Part shown: in pieces, positions 1-7,925 of the stretch | Position numbering within the stretch: the stretch's first letter is position 1 | Layout of the letters: every line of letters starts with the position of its first letter | From: Desulfobacterales bacterium | GTDB taxonomy: Bacteria; Desulfobacterota; Desulfobacteria; Desulfobacterales; RPRI01 | Reading direction: 5' to 3' | Assembly: GCA_030689795.1 (NCBI GenBank) | Contig: JAUYEO010000080.1 | Location: forward strand, 1-17,341 | Length of the DNA stretch: 17,341 bases | Notes under the pieces: model-generated | What the model saw: the letters and a program-made list of their open reading frames with translations, nothing else | Told to the model about the DNA's origin: nothing | Databases searched by the model: none | Made by a program: the position numbers and the translations under genes

Positions 1-625
1 GGAGACCGGGCGCCATCTTGATGATCTTATCCTCCGGGAACTGAAAATCATATTTTTTCTGCAAAGGTTTGTAACCGTCCGGCCGGGCATAGAATTCATC
101 GTTGGTGCCAAAACGGATTTTGGCGGGATTGGCTTTTATAAATGCTGAGAGATCGGAGAGGGTTTTGATTTTCTTTTGAGCAGCATCCTCGCGTCTCATC
201 ATAAGACAATAAGTGTTGTTGAAGGCCATGTAAGGCAGCCAGACCAGTCCGTTACGTTCGAGATCCGCCTTTTTTACAAAATCATAACAAGCCTTTGGGT
301 CGGTAATGACATTTTCTTTCAATATGGTCACCAGGCCGGTTCCGGTATATTCCATGTACATGTCGATCTGTCCGTTTTCAAGAGCTTTCCGGGCGACCAA
401 TGTTCCCCCCAGGCCGGTTTTGTCTTCACATTTGAAACCGCGGCTGTCCAGAAGCTGAATCATGATTTGGCCCAGGATTTGCTGCTCGGTAAAATTCTTG
501 GACCCGATGACCAGATTCTTCTCCGCAGCTCCGGCAAGGGATCCGCAGAATACGATGCAGGCCGCTGTTACCAGGGCCCAGCACGCCGTTTTTCTCATTT
601 TTTTAACCATTCCGATTGTTTGCAT
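1..625 (-). CDS. Glycine betaine/choline-type (OpuCC/OsmF family) ABC substrate-binding protein, C-terminus cut by window edge
   Basis: Open reading frame read on the minus strand from ATG at 625 to the left edge, 208 complete codons, no stop inside the window. The start has a purine-rich ribosome site (GAGAGG) about 7 nt upstream; in-frame ATGs at 610 and 598 are weaker alternatives. The N-terminus is basic (KKMRK) and then hydrophobic to about residue 33 (GSLAGAAEK), a Sec-type signal peptide. The mature protein begins with LVIGSKNFTEQ, the hallmark of the OpuAC/OpuCC/OsmF family that binds glycine betaine, choline and related quaternary amines, followed by the family-typical GGTLVARKAL and IDMYMEYTGTG. 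It is the last visible gene of a permease-ATPase-permease-binding protein set, 68 bp after the second permease. Family assignment is strong; the exact ligand cannot be read from sequence. Confidence 0.9.
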   Translation of the reverse strand, partial: MQTIGMVKKMRKTACWALVTAACIVFCGSLAGAAEKNLVIGSKNFTEQQILGQIMIQLLDSRGFKCEDKTGLGGTLVARKALENGQIDMYMEYTGTGLVTILKENVITDPKACYDFVKKADLERNGLVWLPYMAFNNTYCLMMRREDAAQKKIKTLSDLSAFIKANPAKIRFGTNDEFYARPDGYKPLQKKYDFQFPEDKIIKMAPGL

Positions 626-692
626 TTTTTTCCTCTCTTTCTCCATTTATGGATTTCGGTCAGCCGGACCGAACGGGAATACGGACGCTGCG

Positions 693-1451
693 TCAGGGGC
701 TGACATCGCGTCTGCTGCTGAAGCTGAGTCCCGGGCTGACTGCCCAGAACTCGACCTTACCTAAGAACCAGTTAAAGAAAATTGCCAGAATACATGTGGG
801 TACTGCGCCGGCCAGCATGTAGCCGGGATCGACCATGGAAATGCCGGAAAAAATCAAATCTCCCAGTCCGCCGCCTCCAACCAGAAAACTCATGGCCGCG
901 GTTCCCACATTGATAACGGTTGAGGTGCGGATTCCAGCCAGAATGATATACAGGGCATTTGGCAGTTCCACTCGAAATAGAAGCTGAGCCGGATTCATGC
1001 CCATGCCCCGGCCCGCATCGATAATCACCGGATCGATCCCGGCGAGTCCGGCCACGCTGTTTCGGATGATCGGCAGCAATCCGTATATCACCAGCGCAAA
1101 AATAGCAGTTTTTTTGCCGATGCCGATATAAGTCATGGCAATGGCAATCACGGCAAGCGACGGGACGGTCTGACAAATACCCAGAATGTTGAGAATCCAG
1201 TTGCGATAACGGCGCATGAAATCCCGGGTGAGGAGGATTCCCAGAGGAACACCAATAGAAACGGAAATCGTGCTTGAAATAACAACCAGATAAATATGCT
1301 CAAGAAACAGCTTCCAGATTTCAGCCGGATTATTGACAGCAAAGTCAAAAAAACCCAGGTGCTGAAAATATCCCCCCGTGGCAAACGCCAGAATCAGCCC
1401 GGCCATGACCCAGCCCCGGCTGCGGGAACTTGAAGTGGTATTGGCTTTCAC
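693..1451 (-). CDS. Quaternary-amine ABC transporter permease (OpuCB/ProW family), second permease
   Basis: 252 residues, with several hydrophobic membrane segments and the binding-protein-dependent permease EAA-type loop (about residues 140-160: AGIDPVIIDAGRGMGMNPAQLLFRV region, with G-x-G-M before the loop end). The start is GTG at 1451: its first bases overlap the TGA of the ATPase gene (4-bp overlap at 1448-1451), and a GGAGG ribosome site sits about 9 nt upstream inside the ATPase gene. It should pair with the permease at 2596-3246 to form the membrane channel of an OpuC-type importer. The two permeases are clearly related but not copies: this one has a longer N-terminus. Confidence 0.9.
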   Translation of the reverse strand: MKANTTSSSRSRGWVMAGLILAFATGGYFQHLGFFDFAVNNPAEIWKLFLEHIYLVVISSTISVSIGVPLGILLTRDFMRRYRNWILNILGICQTVPSLAVIAIAMTYIGIGKKTAIFALVIYGLLPIIRNSVAGLAGIDPVIIDAGRGMGMNPAQLLFRVELPNALYIILAGIRTSTVINVGTAAMSFLVGGGGLGDLIFSGISMVDPGYMLAGAVPTCILAIFFNWFLGKVEFWAVSPGLSFSSRRDVSP

Positions 1452-2599
1452 AGAATTCTTCCTCCGGCAGTAATTTTTCCCCAGCGGCCGCCCTGTTCAT
1501 CATAGGTTTGCCCCACCACTGCAGCCAGTGTCATGGTATTCAGAATGCCGACGAGTTTGTTATCATCGACTACCACTAAGATTCCGATATCATAGGAAAG
1601 CATTTTGCTGAGAGCCTCCTTGAGGTTGCGTTTCGGCGAAACAGTCAGGGTCATGGGTTTTACCCGATCACCAATCTTCCCGTAATGATCGATGATATCC
1701 CGATGATTGACATATCCCAAAAGATGATCCTGGCTGTCGCAGACCAGAAGGTAGTTCAATTCTTTTTCCTTCATATATTGATGAACAGCCTGAACTTCAT
1801 CGGTGTCATAGCAGCGAACCGGATTTTTCAGCATGGCGTCCTGAACCTTTAACAGGTCAAGGCGTTTTAATGCCCGGTCGGCGCCAACGAAATCCTTGAC
1901 AAACTGGTTAACCGGTGAGGTGAGCAATGCCTCCGGAGTTCCGAACTGAACAAGGCGCCCGGCATTCAGCAGTGCGATCTTGTTTCCCATTTTAATGGCT
2001 TCATGTATGTCGTGAGTGACAAAAACAATTGTTTTACGGATTTTTTCCTGAATACTGAGGAATTCGTCCTGCAACACTTCCCGGTTGATCGGGTCGATCG
2101 CGCCAAAGGGTTCATCCATGAGCATGACCGGAGGATCCGTGGCCATAGCCCTGGCCACGCCGATCCGTTGGGCCTGGCCACCGCTCAGTTCCCTGGGATA
2201 ACGGTGCCGGAATATAACGGGATCGAGTTGGACCAGATTGAGCAGTTCGTCAACACGAGCCTGAATGCGCCGTTTGTCCCATTTCAACAATTTGGGGACC
2301 GTGGCGATGTTATCCGATACCGTCATGTGCGGAAACAGCCCGATCTGCTGAATGACGTATCCGATGGAGCACCGCAGCTCGATAACGTCCAGGCTCATGA
2401 TGTTCTTGCCATTAACATAGATAGAGCCGGAAGTGACGGGGATCAGGCGGTTGACCATGCGCATCAGCGTGGTTTTCCCGCATCCCGACGGGCCTATCAG
2501 AACACAGATTTCTCCTTCGGCCACCTCAAGATCAATGTCGTTTACTGCTGCAGCCTGACTTCCGGGATAAATTTTGGTAACTTTTTCAAACCTTATCAT
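1448..2599 (-). CDS. opuCA: Glycine betaine/carnitine/choline-type ABC transporter ATPase with C-terminal CBS domains
   Basis: 383 residues. Visible motifs: Walker A GPSGCGKTT (36-44), Q-loop region around QQIGLFP (84-90), signature LSGGQ (138-142), Walker B VMLMDEP (158-164) and H-loop His196. The ATPase domain is followed by a pair of CBS domains (about 250-365), the arrangement of the OpuCA/ProV branch, where the CBS pair senses ionic strength or nucleotides and gates transport. It overlaps the upstream permease by 4 bp (ATGA at 2596-2599) and the downstream one by 4 bp, so translation is likely coupled. The position beside betaine-type methyltransferase genes suggests catabolic uptake as much as osmoprotection; that is inference. 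Confidence 0.92.
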   Translation of the reverse strand: MIRFEKVTKIYPGSQAAAVNDIDLEVAEGEICVLIGPSGCGKTTLMRMVNRLIPVTSGSIYVNGKNIMSLDVIELRCSIGYVIQQIGLFPHMTVSDNIATVPKLLKWDKRRIQARVDELLNLVQLDPVIFRHRYPRELSGGQAQRIGVARAMATDPPVMLMDEPFGAIDPINREVLQDEFLSIQEKIRKTIVFVTHDIHEAIKMGNKIALLNAGRLVQFGTPEALLTSPVNQFVKDFVGADRALKRLDLLKVQDAMLKNPVRCYDTDEVQAVHQYMKEKELNYLLVCDSQDHLLGYVNHRDIIDHYGKIGDRVKPMTLTVSPKRNLKEALSKMLSYDIGILVVVDDNKLVGILNTMTLAAVVGQTYDEQGGRWGKITAGGRIL

Positions 2600-3246
2600 G
2601 ACCGTAATCCTTTGCTGACCAAACGATTTTCGATGTATCCGAAAAGAATGTCAGCGGCGATCGCCAGCAGGGAAACGGCTATGGCGCCGCTTATTATCAT
2701 AGCACCGTAAGTCTGGTTGATTCCCATGAATATAAAACGTCCCAAACCTCCGGCGCCGATATAGGCGGCAATGGCGCCGATTCCGATCGACATGACCACT
2801 GCCACGCGAAGGCCGGCAAAAATTACACTGAGCGCCATGGGCAGTTGAACCTTGCCCAGGACTTGCCATCGGGTCATGCCCATTCCGATGCCGGCATCGA
2901 TAATATTGGGATCCACGCTCTTGATGGCAGCGTAGGTGTTTCGAATAATGGGCAACTGGGAATAGAGAACGAGAGCCACGACAGCGGGAACGGTGCCAAT
3001 GCCGTGGCCAAAAATGGATAGAAAGGGAATCATGATGCCAAACAAGGCAATGGAAGGTATGGTCATGATGATCCCGGCAATATACAGGATGGTTTCGGCG
3101 GCTTCTTCATTGAATGTGATCCAGATGCCTATGGGGACACCTGTGGCCATGGCGATGATCACCGATATGGATACGATCCAGGCATGCTGCCGGGTCAATT
3201 CCAGTGTCTGTTGCCAGTTCTGCATGAAAAACTGCCAAATTTCCAT
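2596..3246 (-). CDS. Quaternary-amine ABC transporter permease (OpuC/ProW family), first permease
   Basis: 216 residues, five or six hydrophobic segments, and the EAA-type cytoplasmic loop (about residues 115-140, with IKSVDPNIIDAGIGMGMTRW), which matches the other permease of the set (IDPVIIDAGRGMGM). The length is typical of the compact OpuCB/OpuCD permeases, which lack a fused binding domain. The ATG start has a GAGAGG site 5 nt upstream. It begins 14 bp after the corrinoid protein gene stop, and that short spacing is the main reason to place the transporter in the same operon as the methyltransferase genes. Confidence 0.9.
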   Translation of the reverse strand: MEIWQFFMQNWQQTLELTRQHAWIVSISVIIAMATGVPIGIWITFNEEAAETILYIAGIIMTIPSIALFGIMIPFLSIFGHGIGTVPAVVALVLYSQLPIIRNTYAAIKSVDPNIIDAGIGMGMTRWQVLGKVQLPMALSVIFAGLRVAVVMSIGIGAIAAYIGAGGLGRFIFMGINQTYGAMIISGAIAVSLLAIAADILFGYIENRLVSKGLRS

Positions 3247-3260
3247 AAGGGCCTCTCAGT

Positions 3261-3896
3261 TTACGGTTGTACCATGGCTTTTGCCGCTTTTGCAGCACTG
3301 CCGGCATCCGGTGCATAAGCATCAGCCCCGATTTCACGGGCAAAATTCTGTGTCACGGGGGCTCCGCCGACCATGACCTTGACCGTATTCCTCATGCCGC
3401 TTTCGGTCAGGGCGTCGATGGTGCGCTTCATCATCGGCATGGTTGTGGTTAGAAGCGCGGACATGCAGAGAATTTTGGCATCCTTACTTTTGATGGCCTC
3501 GACAAACCGTTCAGGGGAAATATCCACGCCCAGGTCATGAACTTCCAGGCCGGCGCTTTTAATCATCATGGACACGAGGTTTTTTCCAATGTCATGCAGA
3601 TCTCCCTTTACGGTGCCGATGACCACCCGGCCGTTGGCCGACGCGCTGTCTTCGCCCAGAAGGGGTTTGAGTATCTCGACTGCCGCGCCCATAATCTGGG
3701 CCGCCTGCAGGACTTCCGGAATAAACATGTCTTCTTTTTCCATGCGCTCACCCACGACATCCATACCCGCAATCAATCCCTGATTAAGGATGTCTTTGGC
3801 GCTGACCTGATTGTTCAGGGCATCACGAACAAGGGTAATTACTCTTTGTTTATCCAGGTCAAGCAATGCATCTATGATCGGTTGAAACGTATTCAT
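3261..3896 (-). CDS. Methyltransferase cognate corrinoid protein (MttC/MtbC/MtgC family)
   Basis: 211 residues. The N-terminal helical cap domain (about 1-85) is followed by the B12-binding Rossmann-like domain. The cobalamin motif D-x-H-x-x-G is seen as DLHDIG (99-104), with His101 the expected lower cobalt ligand. The accompanying S-x-L (Ser146 in MSALL) and GG (177-178 in VGGAP) elements are also present. The length is normal for the family. The protein carries the methyl group between the MttB-like enzyme encoded just upstream (4000-5460) and the methyltetrahydrofolate enzyme (5519-6316). AGGAGA precedes the ATG. Catalytic cycling would need a reductive activator (RamA-like) that is not in this window. 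A broken paralogue lies at 16206-16577. Confidence 0.95.
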   Translation of the reverse strand: MNTFQPIIDALLDLDKQRVITLVRDALNNQVSAKDILNQGLIAGMDVVGERMEKEDMFIPEVLQAAQIMGAAVEILKPLLGEDSASANGRVVIGTVKGDLHDIGKNLVSMMIKSAGLEVHDLGVDISPERFVEAIKSKDAKILCMSALLTTTMPMMKRTIDALTESGMRNTVKVMVGGAPVTQNFAREIGADAYAPDAGSAAKAAKAMVQP

Positions 3897-3999
3897 GGGT
3901 TATCTCCTGTATTTTTTCCTGTTTCCCAGGGTATCTTATCAAAAAGCGGTTGAGCAGTCCGTTGGCCATGTTCGGGATCGGTTTGACAATTCTTATCGA

Positions 4000-5460
4000 T
4001 CAAGCGGTTTTCAGCAGAATTTTAAACCGATTCCGGATACTTCGATCCATCTCTTCGGAAATATGCGAGGTCGGCGCCTCCGACAGAATGCGCTTTGCCA
4101 GCTTTCGTGCGCGCTCCCGTGCGTCCAGACCGCCGTCCTTCTCCCATTTGTCCCGGCTTCTCGAATCTGAAACGCCATTTCCCGGAAAATATTCCTTCCG
4201 CATGTATTTCATGGTGTGCTCGGAGGTCATGAAGTTTCCGCCCGGTCCGATGCTATCAATGACATCCAGCGCCAGGTGATCCGGATCCACCTTGATGCCA
4301 TCAAGCACCTTGCAGCACATGCCGATGATCTCATCGTCAATGACATATTGTTCATAGGCAACCGCCAGCATGGATTCCAGCATTCCGGCTGCATGATGAA
4401 CATAATTGGAACCTCCCATGGCGGTCAGAAGGGTGGTCATGGCCTTTTCCCAGCCGGCCTGGGCATCCGGCACCTTGGAGTCGGTCAATCCGGAAGAATT
4501 GTAGTTGGGGACGCCAATATGGTGAGCCAGTTGGTGAATGGCCGCATTCATCATGCCGCACTCCACTGCGCCACCAAGATACCCCATGGTTTTCAGATTG
4601 GCCATTCCGGGAATGCCGCCATAGAGAATGGGCGCGCCGGCCTGGGTCAGCTGACAGATACAGATCCCCGCCAATTGTTCGGCATGAAGCTGAGCCAATG
4701 TTCCCGCCATGGTCATGGGAGAGGTGGATCCGGACATCGGAGCGGCTGAGAGCGCCACGGGGATCTTCAAACGATTGGCTTCCTGCATGATACGGGTGGA
4801 CTGGGTGCACAGCTTGAGGGGGCTGATGGCAAAAGATGTAATAATCGAAATAAAGGGGCGCTTTTGAAGAAGGCTTTTATCGCCGGCAATCATGGATGCC
4901 AGATCGACAATCTGATGCAGTCCGGCCTCATTGTTGACTCCGGACATCACATGCTTTGTGGTAGCGTTCAGGCAGGCATAGAACATGTTGATGTCATAGT
5001 CAGACTCGGAAATATCGGTGGGAATGCATGGCCGGAGATAGAAGTGGATGTGGTTCAGCCGATCGACGAGGCGCCCGATCTGGTAAATATCATGAAGGGT
5101 TGTGGCGCGGGGCTTTCCGGTTTCCAGGTCGAGCACTTTGATGGCTGCACCGCCGGTTCCCAGATATACCCGGTTTTCGGTCAGATCGAGATTATTTTTC
5201 CCATCCCGGCTGTATAAAATGACGCGATTGGGCGCCTTTTTCACCTGTTCTTCAATCAGTTTTCCGGGAAACCGAATTCGTCCCTGAGTTCGATCCACCC
5301 ATGCGCCTGCGCTTTCAAGCATGGTTAGGGTGTCGTCAAGGCCGGATTCAAAAGTCATTCCGGTTTTTTCCAGAATCGTGATGGCTGCTTTGTGTATGGT
5401 TGTAATACCATCATCTGAAAGCGGCTTGTACTGTCCGCCGGATAAGCCTTTTAAGTCCAT
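4000..5460 (-). CDS. mttB: MttB-superfamily (non-pyrrolysine) methylamine:corrinoid methyltransferase, likely glycine betaine or related quaternary amine
   Basis: 486 residues, the usual length for the trimethylamine methyltransferase (MttB) superfamily, a TIM-barrel enzyme. The frame is read straight through without an in-frame TAG, so this is a non-pyrrolysine member, the branch containing glycine betaine (MtgB), proline betaine and carnitine demethylating enzymes. The segment around 280-335 (GGIPGMANLK, then SSGLTDSKVPDAQ) is probably where archaeal MttB places pyrrolysine; this alignment is from memory. It would transfer a methyl group from the quaternary amine to Co(I) of the adjacent corrinoid protein. 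The start is well supported by AGGAGG 6 nt before the ATG at 5460. The flanking OpuC-type transporter favours a betaine-like substrate, but that is inference: specificity in this family varies widely. Confidence 0.92.
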   Translation of the reverse strand: MDLKGLSGGQYKPLSDDGITTIHKAAITILEKTGMTFESGLDDTLTMLESAGAWVDRTQGRIRFPGKLIEEQVKKAPNRVILYSRDGKNNLDLTENRVYLGTGGAAIKVLDLETGKPRATTLHDIYQIGRLVDRLNHIHFYLRPCIPTDISESDYDINMFYACLNATTKHVMSGVNNEAGLHQIVDLASMIAGDKSLLQKRPFISIITSFAISPLKLCTQSTRIMQEANRLKIPVALSAAPMSGSTSPMTMAGTLAQLHAEQLAGICICQLTQAGAPILYGGIPGMANLKTMGYLGGAVECGMMNAAIHQLAHHIGVPNYNSSGLTDSKVPDAQAGWEKAMTTLLTAMGGSNYVHHAAGMLESMLAVAYEQYVIDDEIIGMCCKVLDGIKVDPDHLALDVIDSIGPGGNFMTSEHTMKYMRKEYFPGNGVSDSRSRDKWEKDGGLDARERARKLAKRILSEAPTSHISEEMDRSIRNRFKILLKTA

Positions 5461-5518
5461 GCATTCCTCCTGTTACCGATCCAGTCGGTAAGTTCATTGG
5501 TTCAAAATTTTCATTACA

Positions 5519-6316
5519 TCAGGAATCAAACCTGCCCGCGCGGTGTGCCTTCAGATATTTTATACAGAAGGCATCGCGGCCTGCCAGGGCTTCAGCGGCA
5601 ACAATGCAGTTCATCATCCGTTTATCCAGGGGATTGACGATCGCGCCGTCAAGTCCCTTGGCAATGGCCATGGCCATGAATATCTGGTTCATATATTTTC
5701 GATTCGGCAGCCCGTAGGAAATGTTGGAAAGGCCGCAGACCGTATGAATTCCTGGAAACGTGCATACAATTTTTTCAATGGCGTTGACAAATTCCATTCC
5801 AAACGTGTTGTTGACCGAAAGCGGCTGGACCAGCGGGTCCAGATAGATATGCTCCACCGGAATGCCATTCTGATTCAATGCATTCACCAGTTTATCGGCA
5901 ATTTTCAACCGGTCGTCAACAGTCTCCGGCATCCCGGCATCACTCATGCAAAGGGCCACCACTTTAAAATCAGTACCGCTAATCACCGGCATCAGCGCAT
6001 CAAAGCGCTCTTTTTCAAAGGAGATGGAGTTGATCATCGGCGTTCCCCGGTGGACTTCTATGGCTGCCATCAGCGCTTTGGGGTCAGGACTGTCCAGTGC
6101 GCAGGGTTTGTCAACCGATGACTGAACCGTGGTTGTCAGCCATTTCAGGTATCCGGATTCTTTCCCGACGAAAATGCCGGCATTGACATCGATAAAGTCT
6201 GCGCCGGCCTCCGCCTGATCGATTGCAATCTGCTGAATCGCGGCAATGTCCCCGTTCTCAATCGCCGCGGCGATGGATTTCCGGCTGGCGTTAATGAGTT
6301 CTCCAACGATGATCAT
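5519..6316 (-). CDS. Methyltetrahydrofolate:corrinoid methyltransferase (MtgA/AcsE-like, pterin-binding family)
   Basis: 265 residues, a pterin-binding TIM barrel. It opens with IIVGELINASRKS (equivalent of the G-E-x-x-N strand of AcsE/MetH-type enzymes), then DFIDVNAG (41-47), CALDS (72-76), MINSIS (94-99), YLDPLVQPL (158-166) and HTVCGLSNISYGLPNR (191-206), the last motif typical of this family. It moves the methyl group from the corrinoid protein to tetrahydrofolate (or the reverse). Its ATG overlaps the TGA of the transporter ATPase (6313-6316) and has GAGGAGG upstream, so it is translationally coupled to the importer. The C-terminal half of a paralogue survives in the pseudogene at 16579-16938. 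Confidence 0.94.
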   Translation of the reverse strand: MIIVGELINASRKSIAAAIENGDIAAIQQIAIDQAEAGADFIDVNAGIFVGKESGYLKWLTTTVQSSVDKPCALDSPDPKALMAAIEVHRGTPMINSISFEKERFDALMPVISGTDFKVVALCMSDAGMPETVDDRLKIADKLVNALNQNGIPVEHIYLDPLVQPLSVNNTFGMEFVNAIEKIVCTFPGIHTVCGLSNISYGLPNRKYMNQIFMAMAIAKGLDGAIVNPLDKRMMNCIVAAEALAGRDAFCIKYLKAHRAGRFDS

Positions 6317-7116
6317 ACAGTTTCCTCCTCAATGCTTTTCATGACCTCGGCCTGAACGCTGACCCAAATCATTCGCTTCAATTCCATGTAACGGTCAGAA
6401 AGCTGCACGTCTGCGTTCCGTGGATGGGGTAAATCGTTGACAATTTCTTGTAAAATACGGCCCGGACGGGCAGTCATGACCACAATTCTGGTCGATAATA
6501 GCAGTGCTTCGTCAATGGAGTGCGTGATAAAGATGATGGTTTTTTGATGTTTTTCGTAAATGCGGACCAGCTGTTCCTGGAGCACTTGCCTCGTCATGGC
6601 ATCCAAAGCGGCAAAGGGTTCGTCAAGAAGGATTACTTTGGGGTCGTTGGCGAGTGATCGTGCGATGGAAACCCGTTGTTTCATGCCGCCCGACAGGTGA
6701 TGGGGAAAACTTTTCTCAAAACCCTTCAGTCCGACCATATCGATAAACCGGGCCGCTTGTTCCTGGCGTTCAGCTTTAGGTATGCGTTTCATCTTGAGAC
6801 CGAATTCAACATTATCCTGCACTGTTTTCCATGGGAACAATGCATATTGCTGAAAGATCATGCCGCATTCGGGCGTGATGCCGATGACAGGCTGCCCATC
6901 CAGCAATATCTGCCCCTGGCTGGCTGAATCAAAACCGGCCACCAGGTTCAGCAGAGTAGTTTTGCCGCATCCTGAAGCGCCGACAATCACAACAAACTCA
7001 CCATCCATGACATCCAGCGAGAGATTTTTCAGAGCCATAACATCTGCTCTTTTACTCGGAAAAACTTTCGTAACGCCCTGGATAGAGATTTTGATTTTGT
7101 TTGTTAGAGTGTCCAT
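6313..7116 (-). CDS. NitT/TauT-type ABC transporter ATPase (TauB/SsuB-like)
   Basis: 267 residues. Walker A GASGCGKTT (46-54), Q-loop QQYALFPWKTV (89-99), signature LSGGM (141-145), Walker B VILLDEP (161-167) and His199 are all seen. The WKTV after the Q-loop is characteristic of the nitrate/sulfonate/taurine transporter branch. There is no C-terminal CBS pair, which separates it from the ATPase at 1448-2599. It overlaps the permease gene by 13 bp and the methyltetrahydrofolate methyltransferase gene by 4 bp. Confidence 0.92.
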   Translation of the reverse strand: MDTLTNKIKISIQGVTKVFPSKRADVMALKNLSLDVMDGEFVVIVGASGCGKTTLLNLVAGFDSASQGQILLDGQPVIGITPECGMIFQQYALFPWKTVQDNVEFGLKMKRIPKAERQEQAARFIDMVGLKGFEKSFPHHLSGGMKQRVSIARSLANDPKVILLDEPFAALDAMTRQVLQEQLVRIYEKHQKTIIFITHSIDEALLLSTRIVVMTARPGRILQEIVNDLPHPRNADVQLSDRYMELKRMIWVSVQAEVMKSIEEETV

Positions 7117-7865
7117 GGTAATAATCTCTTCTCGAATTTGCGAAACACCAAATCGGTGATCATTACAGTGACACTGATCATTACCATGCCTAATAGCACC
7201 GTATCGGTCTGGAAATATTCCTTGCCGTTCATGATCATAAAGCCTAAGCCTTCACGGGCTGCCACCAGCTCGGCGGAGATGACGCACGTCCAGGCGATGC
7301 CCAACATGACCTTAAGCCCGGCGATGATCTGGGGCAGGGCTCCGGGCAGAATCACCTCTCGCATGACGTCGACCTCGGAGGCTCCCAGGTTGCGGGCCGC
7401 TCGAATCAGCAACGGGTCGATGTTCTTGGTGGCCTCTATGATGTAAAGCAAGGAGGGAACAAACGAACCCATGAACACGATGGAGTACTTTTGTGTTTCC
7501 GTAATTCCGAGCCAGAGCAGCGACAACGGAATCCAACTCATGGACGGCAACGGCCGCAGCAACGAGATGAATGGGTCGAAGACGGCCATGAAAAAACGCG
7601 ATGAGCCCAGAAAGATACCGAAAGGAATAGCCACCAAACTGGAAACGATAAATCCTACCATCACGCGACGAGTGGATGCCAGTGTATGTCCCAGCAGACT
7701 CCAGTTGTTGAGCATCTTTATCGCCCGAGAGAGTATCTTGGAGGGCGCCGGCATAAACAGCGGCTCGATGAAGCCCATCCTGCAATAAATTTCCCAGGCG
7801 GCCAGGAAGAACACCAGCGAGACTATGCTGATGAGCGCTAAGTTGCTAGAGTTTTTCGTATTCAT
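7104..7865 (-). CDS. NitT/TauT-type ABC transporter permease (TauC/SsuC-like)
   Basis: 253 residues with about six membrane segments, a short cytoplasmic N-terminus, and the EAA-type loop (about residues 150-170: AARNLGASEVDVMREVILPGALPQI region), which is typical of the SsuC/TauC/NrtB family. The ATG at 7865 has GGAGG 6 nt upstream. It forms the channel for the binding protein at 7926-8942. Confidence 0.92.
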   Translation of the reverse strand: MNTKNSSNLALISIVSLVFFLAAWEIYCRMGFIEPLFMPAPSKILSRAIKMLNNWSLLGHTLASTRRVMVGFIVSSLVAIPFGIFLGSSRFFMAVFDPFISLLRPLPSMSWIPLSLLWLGITETQKYSIVFMGSFVPSLLYIIEATKNIDPLLIRAARNLGASEVDVMREVILPGALPQIIAGLKVMLGIAWTCVISAELVAAREGLGFMIMNGKEYFQTDTVLLGMVMISVTVMITDLVFRKFEKRLLPWTL

Positions 7866-7886
7866 GGAAGACCTCCGTTATCGGGA

Positions 7887-7906
7887 GGACCGGCTACGGC
7901 CGATCC
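7887..7906 (-). promoter_or_regulatory. Intercistronic hairpin between binding-protein and permease genes
   Basis: In the minus-strand transcript GGATCGGC pairs with GCCGGTCC around a 4-nt loop (CGTA): an 8-bp stem with one G-U pair. It sits between the stop of the binding protein (7926) and the ribosome site of the permease. There is no T-run, so it is not a classical terminator. A plausible role, by analogy with other ABC operons, is protecting the upstream mRNA segment so that more binding protein is made than permease. Confidence 0.45.
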
Positions 7907-7925
7907 CCCCGCGCTTGGCTGATGA

